64,000 bases of DNA from Actinomadura sp. DC4 (GCF_030406325.1 NZ_JAUEQY010000011.1:234278-298277); one strand, 5' to 3'; positions 42,838 through 52,469 are shown, numbered from the stretch's first letter. Notes: generated by a model from the sequence alone, not told the origin. Translations and numbers: made by a program.

Positions 42838-44367
42838 TCAGCGGCAGTGGACGTCCTGGCGCGGCATCGTCCCGTCGAGCAGGAAGGCGTCCGCCGCCTT
42901 GGTGGCGCACGCCTGCGGGCCCTGCATGCCGTAGACGCCGTGGCCGCCCGCGTCGACCGTGACGAGCGCCGACCGCGCGCCGAGGGCCTTGTGCATGCCC
43001 CGGCCCGAGTCCAGCGCGGTCGACGGGTCGCGCTCGTTCTGCAGGATCAAGATGTCGCGCGGGCCGTGGCCGGAGATCGTCACGGCGGGCTCGACGGGCG
43101 CGGTGGGCCAGAAGGCACAGGGCCAGATGTTCGCCGGGGCGCCGGCCGACAGCGGGAACGACGCGCGGTCCTCGGCCACATTGTGGGCGTATTCGCGCAC
43201 GTCGCGCGGCCAGCGGACGTCGTCGCAGGCGATCGCGTACGCCGCCGCGACGGCGTTGTCCGCCGGGACGCCCGGCGAGGTACCGCCACTCGGATCGACC
43301 ATGGCGAGGGTCTGCTGGAGCGCGCCCGCCTCCTCGGCCCTGGCGTGGCCTGCGGCCAGGTCGGCCACGGCGTGCCACGTCTGAGCCAGCTGCGGAAACG
43401 CCGCGTCCTGGCTGAGCAGGGCGGTGGTCAGGTAGCGGAACAGGTTGCCGGACAGCACGGTCGAGGTACCCGGGATGGTCGCGGGCCGGGCGTCGAGGCG
43501 TGCCGCCAGCGCGAGGTAGGACGTGGTGACGGCCTTGGGCGTGGATCCGAAACCGACCTCGCCGTCGCGGTCCGCGGCGTACCGCGCGGCGTCCGGGAAA
43601 CGGATCGCGATGCCCTTGCTCTGCAGCCGGAACTCGCCGTACCAGACTCGTGCGGGATCGACGGCGCTGTCGAGCACCATCCGGTCGGTACGCCGCGGGA
43701 ACAGCGAGGCGTACGCCGCGCCGAGGTACGTGCCGTAGGAACCGCCCCAGTACGAGATCCGCCGCTCGCCGAGCGCCTGCCGGATCCGGTCCATGTCGCG
43801 CGCCGTGTTGGCGGTCGTGATGAACGGCAGCACGTCACCGGAGGCGGCGGTGCAGCGGGCCGCGGCACTTCGCGCGAACGCGACGTCGCCCTCGATCGAA
43901 CCGTCGGCCGCCGGGTACGGGTAGGGAGGCATGATCTCCGAGGCCGAGAGACCGCAGGTCACCGGGTTGCTCCGGCCGACACCGCGCGGGTCGACGCCGA
44001 TCCTGTCGTACGCGGCGAGCACGGGTTCGCTCGCGAGACCGCCGAAGGCGCTCGGGGTGTTCAGCCCCTCGCCGCCCGGGCCGCCGGGGTTGAGCAGCAT
44101 GACGCCGCGCCGCTTCGCCGGATCGGCCGCCGGGATACGCGACACGGCGAGCGTGATCTGCCGTCCGCCGGGATGCCGGTAGTCCAGCGGGACACTGAGC
44201 GTGCCACAGGTCTGCCGCGGATCGACCTGGGTACCGGCCGGCGGCGCGGGACAGGCGCCCCAGACGATCGCCCGCGTTCGGTCGGCCGCCGTCGCCATGT
44301 GGGGCAGCGCGCTCACCAGTCCGGCGCTCGCGGCGACCGCCGCGGCCGACCACAGCAGCTTCTTCAT
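42838..44367 (-). CDS. secreted alpha/beta-hydrolase (tripeptidyl aminopeptidase-like)
   Basis: A 509-residue exported serine hydrolase of the SlpD/SlpE tripeptidyl-aminopeptidase type. A signal peptide (MKKLLWSAAAVAASAGLVSA, cleavage near residue 27) is followed by the hydrolase core: oxyanion segment LLNPGGPGGEG (~91-101), nucleophile elbow WGGSYGTYLG (Ser210), acid residue in LQNERDPST (Asp447) and catalytic histidine in DAGGHGVYG (His476). These enzymes remove tripeptides from the N-termini of extracellular proteins. The Shine-Dalgarno GAGGAGA before the ATG lies within a 9-bp hairpin, a possible translation control. Confidence 0.88.
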   Translation of the reverse strand: MKKLLWSAAAVAASAGLVSALPHMATAADRTRAIVWGACPAPPAGTQVDPRQTCGTLSVPLDYRHPGGRQITLAVSRIPAADPAKRRGVMLLNPGGPGGEGLNTPSAFGGLASEPVLAAYDRIGVDPRGVGRSNPVTCGLSASEIMPPYPYPAADGSIEGDVAFARSAAARCTAASGDVLPFITTANTARDMDRIRQALGERRISYWGGSYGTYLGAAYASLFPRRTDRMVLDSAVDPARVWYGEFRLQSKGIAIRFPDAARYAADRDGEVGFGSTPKAVTTSYLALAARLDARPATIPGTSTVLSGNLFRYLTTALLSQDAAFPQLAQTWHAVADLAAGHARAEEAGALQQTLAMVDPSGGTSPGVPADNAVAAAYAIACDDVRWPRDVREYAHNVAEDRASFPLSAGAPANIWPCAFWPTAPVEPAVTISGHGPRDILILQNERDPSTALDSGRGMHKALGARSALVTVDAGGHGVYGMQGPQACATKAADAFLLDGTMPRQDVHCR

Positions 44368-44404
44368 CGTTTCTCCTCGGTAGACCCGGTGCGTGGGAGA
44401 AACG
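44368..44404 (-). promoter_or_regulatory. 5'-leader hairpin occluding the hydrolase Shine-Dalgarno
   Basis: In the minus-strand transcript CGTTTCTCC (44404-44396) can pair perfectly with GGAGAAACG (44376-44368) over 9 bp with a 19-nt loop. The 3' arm contains the GGAGA Shine-Dalgarno core and ends immediately before the ATG, so the folded form would block ribosome binding. No known riboswitch class was recognised. Confidence 0.5.
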
Positions 44405-44484
44405 CTAGAAAGAGCAGGCCCCGGGCACGATGAGGTACCCGGGAGGATTCAGGGTGTCACTGGCACCACCCCATCGGCGGGGGC

Positions 44485-47256
44485 TCAGTCCGGGCGGGTC
44501 GCCGGGTGGAAGTCCTCCGGGCGGTGGGGGCGCAGGTCGCGGAGTTGCCGGCGGGAGGTCAGTCCCAGCTTCTGGAAAATGTTGCGCAGGTGCGCGTCGA
44601 CCGTACGCGGGCTCAGGAACAGCTGGGCGGCCGCCTCCTTCGACGTGGCCCCGTCCGCGACGAGCAGCGCGATCTGGCGTTCCTGCGCGGTGAGCAGGTC
44701 GAGTGGGGTCGACGCGGGCTTGCGGGCGCGTTCGCCGCAGGCCGACAGCTCTCGCGCCGCCCGGGCCGCGAACGCCTCGGCGCCGATCGCGGTCAGCTGC
44801 TCGTGGGCCGTGCGGAGATGGGTCCGTGCGTCGGCGCGCCGGGCCTCCCGGCGCAGCCATTCACCGTAGATGAGGTGCGCGCGGGCGACCTGGGCCACGG
44901 CCCGGGTGCGCTGCAGCCGGTCGATCGCCTCCCGGTAGAGGTCCTCGGTTCCGGGGCCTTCGCTCAGCAGGGCGCGGGAGCGCAGCTGGACGCCCAGGGC
45001 CCAGTCCGTGCCGCACGCCTCGGTCCGTTCGATGAGCTTTTCCAGCACCGGTTCGGCAAGCTCCGGCCGGCCGCTGCGGGCGGCCGCCTCCACCAGCTCC
45101 GGCGAGAGGACGGAGGAGGTGCCCGGTTCGTCGTGGTCGTACGCGGTACGGGCGGCGCGCAGGGCGACGTCGTAGCGGCCGGTGCCGTTGTGCAGGACGG
45201 CGTTCGCGTAGTCGACCATCGACAGCACCCGGCCGTGGTCGCGGTCGCGCGCCGTACGGGTGCTCATGGCGGTCAGCTCGGAGAGGCGTTCGGGCTCGCC
45301 GCGCCACGCGGCGAGCAGCGTGCCGGCCCACGCCGCGGGGCTTCCGAGGATCGCGGACGCGTCGTCGATCAGCATCTCCGCCTCGGCGAACTCACCGGTG
45401 TGGATCCGCGCGAGCGCGAGGTAGCACAGGGCGCTCGGCAGCGCGTCGAGCGCGCCCGACCGGCGGGCGCACCGCACGTGCCGCTGGGCGAGCGTGAGCC
45501 ACCCGTCCTCGTCCCACGCGTCGGTCGCCGCGCCGCTGACGAGCCAGAGGCTCTGGCCGTCGTACTCGTCGTCGGTGCCGTCCAGGAAGGCGCGGATCGC
45601 CGTACGGATCAGCGGCACCGCCGCCGTGTGGCCGTCCGTGACCTGCGCGGTGAGCGCGTCCAGCAGCAGGTCGACGGGGCGCACCGGGGACACGGTCAGA
45701 GCGGCGCGTACGGTGCGGGCGGTCTCGGCGAGGAGTCCGCGGTCGCCGCACCGGCCGGCCCGCGCGGCCGCCGCGAACGCCTCGAGGTAGGTCGTGAGGG
45801 CGCGCGGCCGATCGTGCGGTTCGAGCCCCTTCGCCGCGGCGAGCAGCACCGACGGGGCCGCGCTGCCCGCCCCGGTACGCGCGGCGATCTGGGCGGACAC
45901 CAGCTCGGCCAGCGCGCGCTGCCGCGCGTCCAGCGGACCCGCACGAGCGGTGGCCAGCAGGCCGGTCGCCGCCTCCGGCGCGCCCGCCCGATGCTTGAAC
46001 TCCGCCGCCGCCAGGGCGCGTGCCGCCCGGCGCGCGGGGTCGGGGGTCAGGGCCGTGGCCCGTTCGAGAAAGACGGCGGCGGCGGCCATGCCGCCGCGCG
46101 CGCACACCCGGTCCGCCGAGCGTTCGAGCTCCTCCGCGACGGCCTCGTCCGGGACGAACACCGACTGGGCGCGATGCCAGGCGCGGCGGTCCGGGTCGAC
46201 CTGCGGGTCGGTCACCTCCGCCAGCGCGCGGTGTACGGCGCGGCGCTCCTCCCGGGACGCGGCCTGGTAGACGGCGGACCGTACGAGCGGATGACGGAAG
46301 CGCACCCGGACGCCGAGGTCCAGCAGGCCCGCGGCCTCCGCCGGCGCCGCCGCCTCGGCCCCGATGCCGAGGCGCTCGGCCGCGCGCCACAGCAGCACCG
46401 GCTCGCCGAGTGGTTCGGCCGCCGCGACCAGGACCAGCCGCTGGGTCTGCGACGGAAGGCCGGCCAGCCGCTCGCGATAACCGGCCTCGATGCGTTCGGG
46501 CACCGGCGGCGAGTCCGGCAGGCCGAACCCGCCGGCGAGATCGGCCGGTCCGACGCGCCTCGGCAGTTCGAGCAGTGCCAGCGGGTTGCCGCGAGCCTCG
46601 GCGATGATCTGGTCACGGATCCGCTCGTCGAGGGGGGCACGGAACCGGGAGGACAGCAGCGCGAGCGCGTCCTCGTTGCGGAGGCCGGCGAGCGATTGTG
46701 CGGGCAGCCCGTCGAAGAGCCCGGGCTCGGCGGGCTCACGCAGCGCGAACAGGAACGCCACCGGCTCGCCCTCGACACGGCGCGCGACGAAGGCGAGGAT
46801 CTGGGCCGAGGCGTCGTCCAGCCACTGCGCGTCGTCGACGACGCAGACGACCGGCCGCTGCCGGGCCGACCTGGTGAGCAGCCCGAGGACGGCGAGCCCC
46901 ACGCGGAACCGGTCCGGCACCGTCCCCTCGCGTTGGGCGAAGACGACCTCGAGAGCGGCCCGCTGCGGATCCGGCAGCGACCGGAGGTCGCCCAGCATCG
47001 GCTCGCACAGCTCGTGCAGGGCCGTGAACGGGAGGCGGCTCTCGAACTCCTTGCCGATGGCGCGCCGTCGTTGCAGGTCCGGGACCCGGTCCAGCGCGTG
47101 CTCCAGCAGGTGGGTCTTGCCGATGCCGGCCTCACCGCGGACGACGATCGTTCCGCCCTGGCCGGTCAAGGTGGCGCGCAGCAGGTGCTCGACCGTCGCG
47201 AGATCGGCGGTCCTCAACAGGTGCTCGCGCCGGACCGGTGACGGACTGTCGGCCAT
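44485..47256 (-). CDS. LAL-family LuxR regulator with AAA/STAND ATPase
   Basis: A 923-residue large ATP-binding LuxR regulator. Walker A RGEAGIGKTHL (residues 40-50), Walker B VVCVVDDAQWLDDAS (~120-135), AEARGNPLALLELP, a long TPR-like middle from ~380 to 830, and a C-terminal LuxR helix-turn-helix: LTAQERQIALLVADGATSKE then RTVDAHLRNIFQKLG. MalT-like proteins of this type activate target operons when ATP and an inducer bind. The ATG at 47256 follows GGGAG at 8 nt and is preferred over the ATG at 47295. Its target is not evident; the hydrolase gene lies 117 nt downstream. Confidence 0.9.
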   Translation of the reverse strand: MADSPSPVRREHLLRTADLATVEHLLRATLTGQGGTIVVRGEAGIGKTHLLEHALDRVPDLQRRRAIGKEFESRLPFTALHELCEPMLGDLRSLPDPQRAALEVVFAQREGTVPDRFRVGLAVLGLLTRSARQRPVVCVVDDAQWLDDASAQILAFVARRVEGEPVAFLFALREPAEPGLFDGLPAQSLAGLRNEDALALLSSRFRAPLDERIRDQIIAEARGNPLALLELPRRVGPADLAGGFGLPDSPPVPERIEAGYRERLAGLPSQTQRLVLVAAAEPLGEPVLLWRAAERLGIGAEAAAPAEAAGLLDLGVRVRFRHPLVRSAVYQAASREERRAVHRALAEVTDPQVDPDRRAWHRAQSVFVPDEAVAEELERSADRVCARGGMAAAAVFLERATALTPDPARRAARALAAAEFKHRAGAPEAATGLLATARAGPLDARQRALAELVSAQIAARTGAGSAAPSVLLAAAKGLEPHDRPRALTTYLEAFAAAARAGRCGDRGLLAETARTVRAALTVSPVRPVDLLLDALTAQVTDGHTAAVPLIRTAIRAFLDGTDDEYDGQSLWLVSGAATDAWDEDGWLTLAQRHVRCARRSGALDALPSALCYLALARIHTGEFAEAEMLIDDASAILGSPAAWAGTLLAAWRGEPERLSELTAMSTRTARDRDHGRVLSMVDYANAVLHNGTGRYDVALRAARTAYDHDEPGTSSVLSPELVEAAARSGRPELAEPVLEKLIERTEACGTDWALGVQLRSRALLSEGPGTEDLYREAIDRLQRTRAVAQVARAHLIYGEWLRREARRADARTHLRTAHEQLTAIGAEAFAARAARELSACGERARKPASTPLDLLTAQERQIALLVADGATSKEAAAQLFLSPRTVDAHLRNIFQKLGLTSRRQLRDLRPHRPEDFHPATRPD

Positions 47257-47702
47257 GATCACCGCTCCCGGCGCCCTGTGCGGAGTGTCGATCATCGTAC
47301 CGTGATCAACTGGTCGTCTCCAAACATGAAAGCGCGTGACTCGGGTGCGATGCCCACATGAACCAACATCATGCGAAGACGTCGAAATGGGAAAGATAGG
47401 TAATTCTCGCCGATACGGGCGGGGACAGAGGGACGTGAAACTCGGGCAGTGGGTGTGACCCGCCTCGTCAAAGCTTGCATTGACCAGGTGTCGGAAGGGC
47501 GGCAGTCGCCATCTTCCGGCGAACGCGGGTCATCCCGGCAGGTACGGCACCTGGCCCGGTCGCCGTCCTCGGTGGCGACTCGTGCGGAGTCGGCGGCCGA
47601 TCGGCGGACCGCGAGACGCGACGCGTGTGGAGTGCCCGGCGTGACCGAGCGGCCGACCGCAGGCCGGCTCTGAGGACTGAACTTCTGAGAGAGGCGGCCG
47701 TC
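47257..47702. other. non-coding region upstream of the ESX locus
   Basis: This 446-nt divergent gap between the LAL regulator and the first WXG100 gene is the only stretch over 300 nt without a supported gene. Its left third (about 47300-47420) is less GC-rich and should hold the promoters. A short inverted repeat GTCGCC/GGCGAC is present near 47560-47580. No convincing -10/-35 pair and no convincing small gene was found. Confidence 0.5.
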
Positions 47703-48056
47703 ATGGCGAACGATCCGACCGTGACCGCGGGCGGCGTGACCTACCGGGTGACGCCTGAGTACCTGGCGGGCGCGGCGAGCGACACGACGAACACCGCGAC
47801 CGAGATCGCGGACCAGCTGGCCGCGCTCAAGACGTACGTCACCAGCCTCGAGGCGAGCTGGCAGGGCGTGGCGCACAACCGCTTCGTGGCGCTGATGGCC
47901 GAGTACGACATTCTCGCCCGCATGCTGAACGACGCGCTGACGGGCATCGCCGGCGGACTGCACGGAAACTACGTCAACTACAAGCAGTCCGAAGAACAGA
48001 ACCTCAGCAACCTCGCCAAGATCGAGGCGGGCATGCCGAGCGCCAACCTGACCTGA
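47703..48056 (+). CDS. WXG100 family ESX protein
   Basis: A 117-residue helical-hairpin protein. The turn carries SWQGVAHNRF, a canonical W-x-G, between two predicted helices (about 20-55 and 65-100). It has a beta-rich N-terminal lead (GGVTYRVTPEYL), longer than in classic EsxB. The C-terminal helix has YKQSEEQNLSNL, a possible YxxxD/E secretion signal region. The ATG at 47703 follows GAGAGAGG. First gene of the ESX locus, 22 nt before the next WXG-like gene, with which it probably forms a secreted heterodimer. Confidence 0.9.
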   Translation: MANDPTVTAGGVTYRVTPEYLAGAASDTTNTATEIADQLAALKTYVTSLEASWQGVAHNRFVALMAEYDILARMLNDALTGIAGGLHGNYVNYKQSEEQNLSNLAKIEAGMPSANLT

Positions 48057-48078
48057 ACCGCGACGTACGGGAGACACC

Positions 48079-48393
48079 ATGGCTGACATCGACGGCACCC
48101 CGATCTACGTCGGCGAGGGGCTGGGCGCGGCCGGCGGCCGGATCAACGCGCAGGCCGGGGAGATCGCGGGCGAGCTGGAGACGCTGAAGGCCAAGCTCGC
48201 GCCGCTGCAGGAGGCGTGGACGCTGAGCCAGGCGGCCACCTACTACCAGGACATGCAGACCGAGTGGGACGTCGCCGCCGAGGGCCTGTTCGGGCCCGGC
48301 GGTGTGCTCGCCGAGATCGCCCAGGCGATGAACGTCAACTGGGGTAACTACTCCGACGCCGAGTGGTCGAACGTCTCCACCTGGAAGCACTGA
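48079..48393 (+). CDS. WXG100-like ESX partner protein
   Basis: A 104-residue helical protein in the position of the second ESX subunit. The turn reads EAWTLSQAATYYQDMQTEWD: the tryptophan is kept but the W-x-G glycine is replaced. Start MADIDGTPIYVGEGLGAAGG, end VNWGNYSDAEWSNVSTWKH. The ATG at 48079 follows ACGGGAG. Partner of the preceding WXG100 protein and upstream of eccD by 36 nt. The missing glycine is tolerated in several ESX families. Confidence 0.82.
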   Translation: MADIDGTPIYVGEGLGAAGGRINAQAGEIAGELETLKAKLAPLQEAWTLSQAATYYQDMQTEWDVAAEGLFGPGGVLAEIAQAMNVNWGNYSDAEWSNVSTWKH

Positions 48394-48429
48394 GAATGGG
48401 CGTGCGCCCGAGGAAGCGAGGCCCCGCCG

Positions 48430-49770
48430 GTGTCCGATGAGCGGTGCCGGATCACGGTCGTGGGCGAGCGCGGGCGAGTCGATCTCGCCGTGCCCGCACG
48501 GGCCCCGATCGCCGAATACGTCCCCATGCTGGCCGGCATGTGCGGTCAGGCCGACTCCGACGCGATGCCCGCGGCATGGTCGCTGGCGCCCGCCGGCGGG
48601 CGGCCGTTCGAGCCCGAGACCTCACTCGAAGCCGTAGGCGTGCTCGACGGCGACACGCTGTACCTCCGTGACGTTCTCGAAGGTGGGTTCGACGGGCCGG
48701 TCGTCGCCGACGTCGACGAGCGGGTCGCCGAGATCGACGACGACGGAGTCACGTGGAACGCGCGTGCACGCGCGCGTACGACGCTCGGTCTCGGGCTGCT
48801 CATCGTCCTGGTCGGGGCCGTGGCCCTGAGCACCGGCGCGGACGGCGCCGCGGGGCCGGGCCCGCTGCTGTTCGCCACCGGCCTCGTCTTCGCGGTGGTC
48901 GCCTGGGTCGCGGGCGCCCAGAGCTGGCCGGTACCCGCGGTGCTGCGCCTGGCGCTGGCCATCGCGACCTGCCCGATCCTGGGTCTCGCGGCGCTTGCGC
49001 TGCCGCTGTCCGGTGTCACCGCCCAGCTCGTCGCGGTCTCGATCACCGCCTCGATCGGCGCGTTCGCCGCGTACCTCGCCGCCCCGGCCATCGCGACGAT
49101 GGTGCTCCAGATCGCCTGCGGTCTCGCGATGGTGCTCGTCGTGCCGCTCGCCGCGCTGCGGGCCGACCCGGTCGAGGCGTCGGCGGTCGTCGGCGTGGTC
49201 CTCTTTCTGATCCTCACCGTACTGCCGAGGACCGCGGCGCAGGTCGCCGCCCTGCCGCCGGGCCCCGTCGAGGCGGATGACGTCGAGGCGGCGGTGGTGC
49301 GCGTCCGGCGCCTGCTGGGCTTCCTCACGGCCGTGTGCTGCGTCGTACTCGGGGCCTGCCTCGTGGTGCTGAGCACCTCGCGCGACTGGTTCGCGCTCGG
49401 CCTCGCGCTGTGCCTGAGCCTGGCCCTGCTGTGCCGCGCGGGCGCGTGGCGGCCGCGGACCGTCGTCGGAGCGCTCCTGCTGACCGGCGCCGCCGGCCTC
49501 GTGGCACTGGCACTCCGGGCACCCGGGCTGATCGAGGCCGTGGACGTGCCCGGCTGGGCCGGCCCGCTCGCGGTGCTCGTAGCCGGTGCCATCGTGGTCT
49601 GGAGCGGGCTGGTCATGTGTTTCCGCAGCTCTCTGCAGCAGGCCGACTTCGACGAGCGGTGGAGCTGGCCGGGTGGGGTCGCCACCTTCCTGAGCGCGGT
49701 CAGCGTGCCGCTGGCCGCGGGCGTCTTCGGAGTGTTCGGCGACCTGATGCGGGCCGGCGGAAAGCTGTGA
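48430..49770 (+). CDS. eccD: type VII secretion integral membrane protein EccD
   Basis: A 446-residue channel component. Residues ~5-80 are the ubiquitin-like cytoplasmic domain (RITVVGERGRVDLAVPARAP, AEYVPMLAGMC, SLEAVGVLDGDTLYLRD). From ~115 about eleven hydrophobic helices follow (for example TTLGLGLLIVLVGAVALS). EccD dimers form the inner-membrane pore vestibule of ESX machines. The GTG at 48430 starts MSDERCRI. It precedes the AAA gene by only 4 nt, so the two are co-translated. A complete machine also needs EccB and EccE, which are not seen here. Confidence 0.93.
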   Translation: MSDERCRITVVGERGRVDLAVPARAPIAEYVPMLAGMCGQADSDAMPAAWSLAPAGGRPFEPETSLEAVGVLDGDTLYLRDVLEGGFDGPVVADVDERVAEIDDDGVTWNARARARTTLGLGLLIVLVGAVALSTGADGAAGPGPLLFATGLVFAVVAWVAGAQSWPVPAVLRLALAIATCPILGLAALALPLSGVTAQLVAVSITASIGAFAAYLAAPAIATMVLQIACGLAMVLVVPLAALRADPVEASAVVGVVLFLILTVLPRTAAQVAALPPGPVEADDVEAAVVRVRRLLGFLTAVCCVVLGACLVVLSTSRDWFALGLALCLSLALLCRAGAWRPRTVVGALLLTGAAGLVALALRAPGLIEAVDVPGWAGPLAVLVAGAIVVWSGLVMCFRSSLQQADFDERWSWPGGVATFLSAVSVPLAAGVFGVFGDLMRAGGKL

Positions 49771-49774
49771 CGCC

Positions 49775-52468
49775 GTGCTGACCAAGAAGTCCCACCGCGA
49801 GCGCGTCGCGCCCGGGAGCTGGGGCGCGCACGCCACCATCGGCGACGCCGTACGGGCCGCCGGGCCCGGTGCCGTCGTGTCGGTGCAGCCCGGGGTCTAC
49901 CGGGAGTCCCTGGTGATCGACCGGGACGTCACGATCGTGGCGGAGAAGGGCGCGGGCACGGTGCGCGTCGTCCCGGTACGCGGCCCGGCGCTGACCGTGC
50001 ACGGCGGCGAGGCGACCGTACGGGAGCTCACCTTCGAGGCCGCCGAGCCGGCCGAGCCGGCCGTGCTCATCCGCGCGGGAAGCCCGGCGCTGCGGGACTG
50101 TGAGATCACGGACGGCGGCGTCGAGGTCACCGGTGACGCGGTCGCGGTCCTGGCGAACTGCTCGGTCACCGGCGCCCAGCGCGCGGCCTTCCGCCTGACG
50201 GGCACCAGCCGTACGGTGCTGAACGACTGCACGGCACGGTCCGCCGGCGAGGACGGGATCGTCGCGGACGACGAGGCGCGCGCCGAGTGCACCGGGACCG
50301 TCGTCCACGGCGCCGGCGCCCGTGGCGTCCACATCTCCGGCGCGGCGCGCGGGCGGTTCACGCGGTGCGAGATGCGCGACACCCGGGCCGCGGCCGTGCA
50401 CGCCGAGGGCGGGTCCGGACTGGTGCTCACCGAGTGCCGCCTGCACGACGCCGGCGCCCAGGGCGTACGGCTCGGCGGCGGCGCCGGCCGCCGTACGGCC
50501 GAAGACCGCGAACGCCGTCGCGACGCCGCCTCCGCCGAGGAGCCCGAGACATCACGGTCGCACGCGATCCTGCTCGCCCGCTGCGAGATCTTCGACACCG
50601 GCGCGGCCGGCGTCCTCGCGGAGGAGCAGGCGGCCGCCGTCCTGGACGGATGCCACATCCACGACACCGGCCGCGCGGCGATCATCGCCGCCGGGTCGAG
50701 CGCGCTGGAGCTGGAGGGCGTGCGGGCCGTCGACATCGCCGACAGCGGCCTGGCCGTCTCCGGTACGGCCTCGGTGCGCGCGCGTGAGACCACGTTCGCC
50801 CGCGTCGCCGGGAACGGCGTGTACGTGGCGGGCGACGCGGAGATCGCGCTGACCGCCTGCGAGGTGCGGGACACCGTCTACACCGCGGTCCACCTGGCCG
50901 GGGGAGCCCGCCTGACGCTGACCGGCTGCCGCGTACACGACACGCCGGAGCACGGCGTCCGGGTGTGCGACCAGGCGGAGCTGACCGCGCGGGACACCCA
51001 CGTGAACGACACCGCGATGACCGGGGTGTTCGTGGACGGCGGGGACGCGACCCTGCACGGCTGCCGGATCGCCCGCGCGCGGTGCGGGGTGGCGCTGCGC
51101 ACGACGCACCGGCCGCTGCTGGCCGACTGTGAGATCTCCGACGTGAGCGGCGTCGGCCTGGAGGCCGGCCCGGACACCGGTGGTCTCGTCGAGAGCTGCC
51201 GCATCCGGCGTACCGGCTCGACCGGGATCTTCCTCGACACCGGCAGCACCGTACGCGTCGACGAGTGCGAGGTCAGCGAGGTCGAGGGCAGCGCGCTGTC
51301 CGTGGGCGCCGGGGCGCGGCCGCGCGTCCGCGGGCTGAGCGTGGACAAGGCGGGGCGCAACGGAGTGTTCGTCGCCGGCCGGGCGAAAGGCCTGTTCGAG
51401 GACTGCCGGATCTCCGGCTCCGGATTCCCTGGCATCTACGTCGAGGCGGAGGCCGCCCCGGTCCTGCGCCGCTGCGTCGTCTCCGGCACCGACCACGACG
51501 TCGTCGTCTGCGACGGCGCCGAGCCGGTCATCGAGGACTGCCGCTCGGAGGGCGTGCGCGAGAGCGTCCTCCCGGCCGAGGGCAAGGCCGCCGCGGCCTC
51601 CCGCGGCGCCGTACGCGGCCCGCGCGACGACGGCGCCGAGACGGTCGAGGACCGGCTCGCGGAACTGCGTGCCGAGCTCGACCGGCTGGTGGGCCTGGAC
51701 AGCGTCAAACGCGACGTCGTCGGCCTGACGAAGCTGATGCGGATGGTGAAGGCCCGCGAGGAGGCGGGACTCGCGCCCCCGCCGCTGAACCGGCATCTGG
51801 TGTTCGCCGGCAATCCGGGCACCGGCAAGACCACCGTCGCCCGGCTCTACGGCGGCTTCCTGCACACGCTCGGCCTGCTGGAGCGCGGCCACCTCGTCGA
51901 GGCCGACCGGGGTGACCTGGTCGGGGAGTACGTCGGCCACACGGCGCCCAAGACCCAGGCGGTGTTCCGCCGCGCGCTCGGCGGCGTGCTGTTCATCGAC
52001 GAGGCGTACGCCCTGGTGCCGCACGGCCAGAGCAACGACTTCGGCCAGGAGGCCATCTCCACGCTGATGAAGCTGATGGAGGACCACCGCGACGAGGTCG
52101 TGGTGATCGTCGCCGGCTATCCGGTCGAGATGCGGCGTTTCCTGGACTCCAACGCGGGGCTCGCTTCAAGGTTCAGCCGCACGCTGACCTTCGACGACTA
52201 CGCGACCGAGGAGCTCGTGCGGATCGTGCGGCACCTCGGTGACCGGCACCAGTACGAGTGCCCTCCCGAGACCGTCGAGGAGCTGCGCCGGTTCTTCGAC
52301 GAGCTGCCGAAGGGGGAGCGGTTCGGGAACGGCCGCACCGCCCGGCAGGTGTTCCAGCTGATGACCGAACGGCACGCGCAGCGGATCGCCGACCAGCTCG
52401 CGACGGCGGGCCCCGGCGATCTGACCGATCTTCTGCCTGGAGACCTGCCGTCGCCGGAGGCCATATGA
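49775..52468 (+). CDS. EccA-type AAA ATPase with an N-terminal right-handed beta-helix
   Basis: An 897-residue fusion. Residues ~20-610 form a long right-handed parallel beta-helix of about 22-24-residue coils, each with a C-E/D-I or C-R-I turn, such as LRDCEITDGGVEVTGDAVAV and LEDCRISGSGFPGIYVEAEA-like units. Residues ~640-897 are a CbxX/CfqX-type AAA module: Walker A GNPGTGKT (679-686), Walker B GGVLFIDEAYAL (~735-746), arginine region LASRFSRTLTF. Mycobacterial EccA has a TPR-like N-terminus instead. EccA is a cytoplasmic ATPase acting on ESX substrates; the helix probably binds a substrate or partner. The GTG at 49775 is 4 nt after eccD. Confidence 0.9.
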   Translation: MLTKKSHRERVAPGSWGAHATIGDAVRAAGPGAVVSVQPGVYRESLVIDRDVTIVAEKGAGTVRVVPVRGPALTVHGGEATVRELTFEAAEPAEPAVLIRAGSPALRDCEITDGGVEVTGDAVAVLANCSVTGAQRAAFRLTGTSRTVLNDCTARSAGEDGIVADDEARAECTGTVVHGAGARGVHISGAARGRFTRCEMRDTRAAAVHAEGGSGLVLTECRLHDAGAQGVRLGGGAGRRTAEDRERRRDAASAEEPETSRSHAILLARCEIFDTGAAGVLAEEQAAAVLDGCHIHDTGRAAIIAAGSSALELEGVRAVDIADSGLAVSGTASVRARETTFARVAGNGVYVAGDAEIALTACEVRDTVYTAVHLAGGARLTLTGCRVHDTPEHGVRVCDQAELTARDTHVNDTAMTGVFVDGGDATLHGCRIARARCGVALRTTHRPLLADCEISDVSGVGLEAGPDTGGLVESCRIRRTGSTGIFLDTGSTVRVDECEVSEVEGSALSVGAGARPRVRGLSVDKAGRNGVFVAGRAKGLFEDCRISGSGFPGIYVEAEAAPVLRRCVVSGTDHDVVVCDGAEPVIEDCRSEGVRESVLPAEGKAAAASRGAVRGPRDDGAETVEDRLAELRAELDRLVGLDSVKRDVVGLTKLMRMVKAREEAGLAPPPLNRHLVFAGNPGTGKTTVARLYGGFLHTLGLLERGHLVEADRGDLVGEYVGHTAPKTQAVFRRALGGVLFIDEAYALVPHGQSNDFGQEAISTLMKLMEDHRDEVVVIVAGYPVEMRRFLDSNAGLASRFSRTLTFDDYATEELVRIVRHLGDRHQYECPPETVEELRRFFDELPKGERFGNGRTARQVFQLMTERHAQRIADQLATAGPGDLTDLLPGDLPSPEAI

Positions 52469-52469
52469 G

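Noticed and set aside
47296..47702. Small genes in the gap before the ESX locus
   Set aside because: The available frames are Arg-rich, lack Shine-Dalgarno sequences and match nothing known.
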